Part shown: piece after piece, positions 59,070 through 64,000 of the stretch
Numbering within the stretch: position 1 is the first letter of the stretch
Layout of the letters: each line of letters begins with the position of its first letter
NCBI RefSeq assembly: GCF_009905605.1
Contig: NZ_JAAAKZ010000005.1
Location: 248,001 to 312,000, forward strand
DNA: 64,000 nt
Origin: Runella sp. CRIBMP
Lineage (GTDB): Bacteria > Bacteroidota > Bacteroidia > Cytophagales > Spirosomataceae
Direction: 5' to 3'
Notes under the pieces: model-generated
Database searches by the model: none
What the model was told of the DNA's origin: nothing
What the model saw: only the letters and a program-made list of their open reading frames with translations
Made by a program: the position numbers and the translations under genes

Positions 59070-59942
59070 TTAGGATTGCTTTTTAATGTATATATTTCCG
59101 TTAAATGTTTCAAATCTAAATATCTTGCCTCCATTGCCGATTCTGATAGAAGTCTCGGTGTTGAGTTTGTAGGTAGTGCTTTTGTCGCCTTTGGATTCTT
59201 GGTTTTTGATGACTTTGACGGGAAGTGACTCAACATCGGGAAAGTCGGTGTAGAACTCTCCTCTGAAACTCTTGAATTCGCAGTCAGCCGAAAGATTGGC
59301 TGGGTAGCTGATTTTGATGTCGCCGTTGAGGGTTTTATAATCCGATTTTCCAGGAGGAATGGCGGTATAATTGGCTTCTACATTCCCGTTAACGGTGCGT
59401 ACTTCGGTGGCACCTTTGGCGTTGACTAGCGAAATGGCCCCGTTTACGTTGTACACATGTAGAGTACCTGTCACATCCTTGACCGATAAATCGCCGCCGT
59501 TGACGGTCGAAACGTGCAGATTCATGGCAAATGGGACTTTGACTGTGAAGTCTAAATCATATTTATACTCAATGCGGCGATTATCGTTTCGGCCTTTCCA
59601 ATTGTTGCGATTGGGCCGTGAATCATAAGGTTCAAGAATGTAGACGATGACGCTATCTTCATTTTGTTCAAATATCAGCTTAAATTCTTCTTTGCCTTGG
59701 TCTAGTATTTATTTGGTTTTACCCGAAATCGTTTTGGCTACCTCCAACACTACTTTATCACCCGCATAGCCTTCCACATTGATAGAACCGTTGATGTTGT
59801 AAATTGCCAGCGTACTACTTGTTGCATTTTTTTTGAGCGCATATTCTTTGACAATTTGCTCTTTAAATTCCTGCGTTTGGGCGGAGGCTTGGGTACAAGA
59901 CAGCACCACCCCCGCTAAAAAGGGGATAAGGGAACGTTTCAT
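59070..59942 (-). pseudogene. DUF4097-type protein B, interrupted by one in-frame TAA
   Basis: Reading leftward from ATG 59942 there is a signal peptide (FLAGVVLSCTQASAQ), the DUF4097 start (LAIYNINGSINVEGYAGDKV), and a TAA at codon 78 (complement of 59709-59711) in ISGKTK-stop-ILDQGKEEF. Past it, the same frame runs without another stop for 212 codons to NIYIKKQS at 59070, with DUF4097 repeats intact (MNLHVSTVNGGDLSVKDV, VNGAISLVNAKG). A single change from CAA to TAA explains it. So it is a very recent nonsense mutation, a readthrough site or a sequence error. About 290 codons in total. Confidence 0.85.
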
Positions 59943-59967
59943 AGCTATTAAAATGGATGATTGGTTT

Positions 59968-60795
59968 CTAAGATAAATCTTTGATGGTCTGCTGAATTTT
60001 GGTTTTGACGAGGTCGTTCAAATCGTCGCGGCGCAGCATTTGTCGGAATGCTTTGATAGAGCGTTTTTCTTGTAATTTCACCATCACATCGGCCAAAGCC
60101 ACTTGTACCAAGGGCGATTCCTGATGTGAGAGCGCAAGCACCAAGCCTTCCCGCACCTGCGGGTCGTGGGCCAGTTCGGCCAGAGCATCCAATGTCACCA
60201 AGCGCACATTAACATTTGGGTCATTGTTGAGGGTCGTAAACAAAGCTTTCAGAACTTTATCGTCTACTTCGTTGATTTCCTTCGTATAACTCACGGCTTT
60301 GAGGCGCTCGGTTGCCGAAGGATTATCAATCATTGAAAGCATCATCATTTGTCGCATTTCCTGGACTTCGGCAGAGAGCGCCTCCATTTTTACTTCCTGC
60401 GGGCGGTTGAGCCAATAGCCCACACATAGCCCTATACTCAGCAAACACACGCTATAAGCAACGCGGAGAGCCAGTTGAGGTGTCCATAATTGTTGGAGTT
60501 TTTGGACAAAATCCTGCCACGTATTACGGTTTCTCTTAGCTTCAGTCTTTTTGTAGGTATCCAGCATAGCATAAAATCCCTCGCGCATGGCTCCGCTCGG
60601 TTTGGGCGTGGCAGATACTTCTCCCAATAGTGTCCACAACTGCCGGTCGGCTTCAAATTCTTGCTGACAATCAGCACACCCCTCCAAATGTCGCTCTATT
60701 TCTTTTTGGTCGGTTTCTGAGAGTTGGTGATTTAGCCAGCCCGTTAGCCGTTCTTTTGCGTGTTCACAGTTCATGAGCTTTGCTTCCATTTTCAA
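59968..60795 (-). CDS. Zinc-finger anti-sigma factor with membrane helix and HEAT repeats
   Basis: 275 residues. The cytoplasmic N-terminus is a zinc-binding anti-sigma domain with C10, H36, C40, C43 (HLEGCADC). One membrane helix lies at about 109-129. The outer part (about 155-275) has HEAT-like repeats (NVNVRLVTLDALAELAHDP, PLVQVALADVMVKLQEKR). It starts 3 bp after the ECF sigma stop, so both are co-translated. The likely job is to hold the sigma factor until an envelope signal reaches the HEAT domain. A homologous HEAT part, without the zinc finger, occurs in the gene at 62042. Confidence 0.9.
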   Translation of the reverse strand: MKMEAKLMNCEHAKERLTGWLNHQLSETDQKEIERHLEGCADCQQEFEADRQLWTLLGEVSATPKPSGAMREGFYAMLDTYKKTEAKRNRNTWQDFVQKLQQLWTPQLALRVAYSVCLLSIGLCVGYWLNRPQEVKMEALSAEVQEMRQMMMLSMIDNPSATERLKAVSYTKEINEVDDKVLKALFTTLNNDPNVNVRLVTLDALAELAHDPQVREGLVLALSHQESPLVQVALADVMVKLQEKRSIKAFRQMLRRDDLNDLVKTKIQQTIKDLS

Positions 60796-60798
60796 TCT

Positions 60799-61338
60799 TT
60801 AAGAAATTTTTTTTAACTCCCCCAAGGCCCGGTGGACGCGCACCTTGACGGCGCCTTCGGTGGTATGCAAGATGGCGGCAATTTCTTCGTATTTTAATTC
60901 CTGAAACCGACTCAGTACCAATACTTCACGGTGTTCGGGGCTTAATTTGCCAAGTGCCGCGTGGAGCGCATCCAGTTCTTGCTGTTTTTCAAGTTGTTCA
61001 TCGGCCGAAATTCCTCCGCCCAATTTATCGGTCAAATCAGCGATGTCGAAAGGATGCCCTCCCCAACGTTCGGTTTGTCGAAACGAATCATTCAGGATAT
61101 TGCGCGCCAAATGATACATCCACGTTCTGAATTCACCTTCGCCGTTGAATGTATGACGGTATTTTAACATTCTATAAAACACATTTTGGACTAAGTCTTC
61201 GCAAGCTTGGGCTTGGCCTGTCATGTGGTACAAAAAAGCAAACAACGGACGATGGTAGCGCTCAAAGAGCAGGCCCATCTTGTCGATGTCTCCGGCTTTG
61301 ACCCGGAGCATAAGTGCGTTATCCGTTAGAGCGTTCAA
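60799..61338 (-). CDS. ECF-type RNA polymerase sigma factor A
   Basis: 179 residues, the usual ECF length. Region 2 (about 25-95): FERYHRPLFAFLYHMTG, CEDLVQNVFYRMLKYRHTF, FRTWMYHLARNILND. Region 4 (about 120-175): LSPEHREVLVLSRFQELKYE and TTEGAVKVRVHRALGELK. First gene of the leftward operon sigma, anti-sigma, two DUF4097 genes. It is divergent from a second ECF sigma gene 202 bp away. Confidence 0.95.
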   Translation of the reverse strand: MNALTDNALMLRVKAGDIDKMGLLFERYHRPLFAFLYHMTGQAQACEDLVQNVFYRMLKYRHTFNGEGEFRTWMYHLARNILNDSFRQTERWGGHPFDIADLTDKLGGGISADEQLEKQQELDALHAALGKLSPEHREVLVLSRFQELKYEEIAAILHTTEGAVKVRVHRALGELKKIS

Positions 61339-61459
61339 GCGTTTAGAGAATGGTTTGTCAGGTGATTTGTACGTGGTAACTTCGAGTTTAGAAGAAGGTT
61401 ACAGTGATTTGGGAAAATTGTTGCAATATTTTTTGCTAAAGAGAAAGTAGCTAATGAAA

Positions 61460-61481
61460 TGTACCTAAAATCGGTGGTACA
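61460..61481. promoter_or_regulatory. Dyad TGTACC-N10-GGTACA between the divergent sigma genes
   Basis: Perfect 6-bp inverted half sites at 61460-61465 and 61476-61481, in the 201-bp region between the two ECF operons, nearer the rightward one (59 bases before its ATG). A plausible operator; binding partner unknown. Confidence 0.35.
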
Positions 61482-61539
61482 AAAAAAGTTGCGTTTTTTT
61501 TTGTAATGTTTTTCCGACTCAATCGTCTATGCTCTTGAA

Positions 61540-62058
61540 ATGGATTTAAAAGCCTTTACACAACTCGTGCTTCCCACGCAGGGCCGACTTTTTAGGTTGG
61601 CCAAGCTGTTTCTTCGCAATCGCGAAGAAGCCGAGGATACCTTGCAGGAAGTGTTGTTGAAGCTTTGGACCAATCGACAACAATTGGAATCGTATCAAAG
61701 TATAGAGGCCTTTGCGGTACAAGTGACCCGAAATCTGTGTTTAGATAAACTGAAATCAAAAGCATTTCAAACCACAACGGGCGAGGTAGAATTGTATGAG
61801 TTGGGTGTGGAGAGTGCATCGCCGTATCAGCAAACAGAGTTTGCAGACAGCGCGGCTCTGATGCGTCAACTGATAGATGCTTTGCCCGAACCCCAAAAAT
61901 TGATTCTACACTTACGGGATGTAGAGGAGTATACTTTCGAAGAAATTGAACAGGTAACAGGCCTGACAGTCAACAATATACGGGTAATTTTGACGAGGGC
62001 GAGAAAAGAGGTTCGGACTGGTTACTTAAAAGTAAACAACTATGAAGCAGGACATTGA
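61540..62058 (+). CDS. ECF-type RNA polymerase sigma factor B
   Basis: 172 residues. Region 2: LVLPTQGRLFRLAKLFLRN, EAEDTLQEVLLKLWTNRQQ, IEAFAVQVTRNLCLDKLKSK. Region 4: LPEPQKLILHLRDVEEYTFE and LTVNNIRVILTRARKEVR. It belongs to another ECF subgroup than the leftward neighbour (its region 4 ends differently), so this is not a simple tandem copy. The 3' end overlaps the HEAT anti-sigma gene by 17 bp. Confidence 0.94.
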   Translation: MDLKAFTQLVLPTQGRLFRLAKLFLRNREEAEDTLQEVLLKLWTNRQQLESYQSIEAFAVQVTRNLCLDKLKSKAFQTTTGEVELYELGVESASPYQQTEFADSAALMRQLIDALPEPQKLILHLRDVEEYTFEEIEQVTGLTVNNIRVILTRARKEVRTGYLKVNNYEAGH

Positions 62059-62806
62059 AAAGTTATTAGATAAGTATTACGAAAGCGATACCACGCTGGA
62101 AGAAGAACGCGAATTGCGGGAATTCTTCCAAGGAAATAACATTCCAGAGCATTTACAATCACACGTGGGGCAGTTCCAATATTTTGAAAAGGCTCGTAGG
62201 GAGCAGCCCTCGGCAACAACAAGTTTTCGGATAGTTAGAAATCTGAAAGAACAAGGCAACATACGCCGTTTGACTTCTTGGGGAATGCGCATTGCGGCGG
62301 GAGTTACGCTGATTCTGGTGGGGTTTGGGGGAGGAATGCTCTATACAAATCGTGGTTTTCAGTCAGCTGAAAATGACCCAAAAGAGGTGGTAGTCATGAA
62401 AAAAGCGCTGCGGTTTGAGCAAGGGGAGCAAACCTCCGCCAGCGAACGCATTCAGGCCGTCAATTTGAGCGCCCAACTCAACCATGCCGACGAAGATATT
62501 ACGCAAATGCTGATCAACACCATGAATTTTGACGATAATGTAAACGTGCGTCTGGCAGCGTGTCAGGCACTACGGCGCTTTGAAAATGAGCCTTTGGTGC
62601 GTGAAGGATTCATTCAATCGCTCAGTATTCAGACCGATCCCAACGTGCAGCTGACTTTGATTGAAATTTTGGTTGCTATCAAAGAAAAACGCGCAACCGA
62701 AGAAATGCAGCGGTTGGCCCAAAATAAAGAAGTGATGGAGGTAGTGCGTATGAAAGCCGAAGAAGGGTTTACCCACTTAACCCAATTGAAGAAAAAAAGA
62801 GTCTAG
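62042..62806 (+). CDS. Membrane anti-sigma factor with HEAT repeats, no zinc finger
   Basis: 254 residues. The N-terminal 80 residues form a helical Bacteroidota-type anti-sigma segment (LLDKYYESDTTLEEERELRE), lacking the HxxxCxxC zinc motif. One membrane helix lies at about 82-101. The outer part (about 130-250) has HEAT-like repeats (NVNVRLAACQALRRFENEP, PNVQLTLIEILVAIKEKRAT) clearly homologous to those in the protein at 59968, including the shared V-R-E-G and P-x-V-Q positions. The 17-bp overlap with the sigma gene indicates coupling. Predicted regulator of sigma factor B. Confidence 0.85.
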   Translation: MKQDIEKLLDKYYESDTTLEEERELREFFQGNNIPEHLQSHVGQFQYFEKARREQPSATTSFRIVRNLKEQGNIRRLTSWGMRIAAGVTLILVGFGGGMLYTNRGFQSAENDPKEVVVMKKALRFEQGEQTSASERIQAVNLSAQLNHADEDITQMLINTMNFDDNVNVRLAACQALRRFENEPLVREGFIQSLSIQTDPNVQLTLIEILVAIKEKRATEEMQRLAQNKEVMEVVRMKAEEGFTHLTQLKKKRV

Positions 62807-62931
62807 GGGGAAAAGTGTAGAGTCCTGATAATAAATGAGAGTCGTTAAACATCGCAATCAAAAAAGTCTTACCAACGAATTAGAATTAGCAAATAACCAC
62901 TAACGAGTGCCTTAGTACTCACCATCAAACC

Positions 62932-63708
62932 ATGAAACGAAACATGTTATTAAGTGCCCTGTTTTTAGGGTGCTTTGGGAGCGTCTTTGCCCAAGAATTT
63001 AAAGCCAAATTAGCCAACGCCAAAGACCGCAAAATTAGCATAGAAATGGACGCTGGCGACCTAAAAATTGAAGGATACGATGGCGATGAAGTGATTATCA
63101 AAGGAAATGGTTTTGAAGCTCCGCCCGAACAGGCCAAAGGACTAAAGGCACTCTACAATACGGCAGTTGATAACACGGGCATTGGACTGGCGGTTACTTC
63201 CCAGGCTACGGTATTGAAAATTGAAAAAGCCTCGCGAAAGCACGTTACATATACGTTACGGGTTCCCAAAAAAGCGGCTATTTTTTATGAGCAAACCAAT
63301 TGGAATCGAGCCAATATTACCATCAATAATGTGGAGGGCGATTTGGAAATAAAGACCAATAATGGGAAAATAGAATTGAATAACGTAACGGGTCCCGTCG
63401 TGGCCAATAGTACTGCGGGTGATGTTAAAGTGGTGTATTCGAGCTTGAGCCAAGAAAAACCTACTTCTATCTCCGTCATTAGCGGCGCAATCGACGTAAC
63501 GCTACCCGCCAACGCCAAAGCTAATCTGAACATGCGGTCTATCACGGGAGAAATGTATACCGACTTTGACCTCGGCCAAAAAGCATCCAAAGATGGCCTC
63601 CCTAAAGTAGGCGGCGGACACGACATTGAGGCCACCACCAACGGCGGTGGTGTGGCAGTTCACTTGAAAAGCATCAGCAGCAATATCTATCTACGCAAAC
63701 AAAAATAA
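62932..63708 (+). CDS. DUF4097-type exported beta-solenoid protein C
   Basis: 258 residues with a Sec signal peptide (to about residue 20, ...GSVFAQ). Repeating strands in the DUF4097 pattern (GDLKIEGYDGDEVIIKGNG, VEGDLEIKTNNGKIELNNVT, GAIDVTLPANA), ending SSNIYLRKQK like protein A. Follows the HEAT anti-sigma gene by 125 bp and is followed by a further exported gene 22 bp on, mirroring the leftward operon. Confidence 0.86.
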   Translation: MKRNMLLSALFLGCFGSVFAQEFKAKLANAKDRKISIEMDAGDLKIEGYDGDEVIIKGNGFEAPPEQAKGLKALYNTAVDNTGIGLAVTSQATVLKIEKASRKHVTYTLRVPKKAAIFYEQTNWNRANITINNVEGDLEIKTNNGKIELNNVTGPVVANSTAGDVKVVYSSLSQEKPTSISVISGAIDVTLPANAKANLNMRSITGEMYTDFDLGQKASKDGLPKVGGGHDIEATTNGGGVAVHLKSISSNIYLRKQK

Positions 63709-63730
63709 CCCAACCCCAACGCATACAGCC

Positions 63731-64000
63731 ATGAAAATTGTTTCTCTCCTTTTGCTTTTAGGCTTTATGGCCAGCGCAGCTTTTGCCCAAAAAATCATTG
63801 AGAAAAAATTTCCGTTCTCTACCAATCAAACCGTAAATCTCAACCTCAAATTTGCTGACAGCATACAGGTACGGTACTGGGACAAAGCCGAAGTATCGGT
63901 ACGAATCGCGGTTGTCATCAACAGCGGCCGGCTAAATGATGCATTTACGGTAGAATCGGGATCGACCGCTGACGAAATCACGCTCAAAACAGACTTTGAT
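63731..64000 (+). CDS. Exported protein, DUF4097-like, 3' end outside window
   Basis: The first 90 codons are visible from ATG 63731, with no stop before the window edge. A Sec signal peptide (MKIVSLLLLLGFMASAAFAQ) is followed by KKFPFSTNQTVNLNLKFADS and then VRYWDKAEVSVRIAVVINSG, a beta-strand-rich start like the other exported proteins here. Spacing of 22 bp from protein C indicates the same operon. Assignment to DUF4097 is likely but rests on partial sequence. Confidence 0.75.
   Translation, partial: MKIVSLLLLLGFMASAAFAQKIIEKKFPFSTNQTVNLNLKFADSIQVRYWDKAEVSVRIAVVINSGRLNDAFTVESGSTADEITLKTDFD

Overview
The window looks like the chromosome of a member of the Bacteroidota, most likely order Cytophagales (Spirosomaceae/Runella-like; genus inferred, not shown). 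Support comes from Bacteroidota -7 promoter elements (TAnnTTTG), TonB-dependent receptors with an N-terminal carboxypeptidase-regulatory-like domain, a Sec/lipoprotein-type (clade II) nitrous oxide reductase, and families largely confined to this phylum (DUF4270, DUF4175, LytS/LytTR pairs, short GT5 proteins). No rRNA, tRNA, CRISPR array, prophage or complete insertion sequence was found.

Layout. 1-3.1 kb: 3' part of a FecA-like TonB receptor and a Crp/Fnr regulator. 3.4-10.1 kb: nitrous oxide reduction (cytochrome c lipoprotein, nosZ, a membrane/NosL fusion, nosD, nosF, nosY). 10.2-16.3 kb: fasciclin and cupin proteins, a probable copper-uptake unit (small Cys protein, coiled-coil lipoprotein, TonB receptor), a YoeB-type toxin-antitoxin pair on the minus strand, and a sialidase-fold protein with Cys/His motifs. 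16.4-33.2 kb: mixed housekeeping and unknown genes (DinB, glycosyltransferase, formylglycine-generating enzyme, DUF2805-DUF429-DUF2256 trio, penicillin-acylase-type amidase, DUF4175 coiled-coil protein, a frameshifted gene, methyltransferase, thioesterase, GT5 protein, DUF4270). 33.4-36.1 kb: glmS, Dabb protein, pterin dehydratase. 36.2-40.6 kb, minus strand: a Kir-type potassium channel upstream of an ATP synthase F0/delta operon that stops after atpH. 40.8-49.6 kb: glycosyltransferase 2, TatD, asparaginase, DUF2147, a lipoprotein-LytS-LytTR operon, GH3-type enzyme, surE. 49.8-58.0 kb: GH95-type glycosidase, copper P-type ATPase with a CopZ-like protein, sialidase and Cys-type sulfatase. 58.2-64.0 kb: two head-to-head operons, each ECF sigma, HEAT-repeat membrane anti-sigma, then exported DUF4097 proteins.

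How the genes may work together. The 2.4-14.5 kb block reads as one N2O-respiration and copper-supply region: a regulator, electron donor, copper enzyme, copper chaperone and ABC export parts, and a receptor that may bring copper through the outer membrane. CopA and the HMA protein at 52-55 kb would handle copper efflux. The formylglycine-generating enzyme keeps both catalytic cysteines and could mature the sulfatase at 56.5 kb, which sits beside a sialidase and near a GH95 enzyme, suggesting use of sulfated, sialylated or fucosylated glycans. The paired sigma/HEAT/DUF4097 modules are the least explained system here. Two genes are broken by single events: a one-base shift in an A-run (27.4 kb) and one in-frame TAA (59.7 kb). 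Several dispersed inverted repeats sit at gene ends, including a three-copy family with AACGTCGGCGAGG arms.
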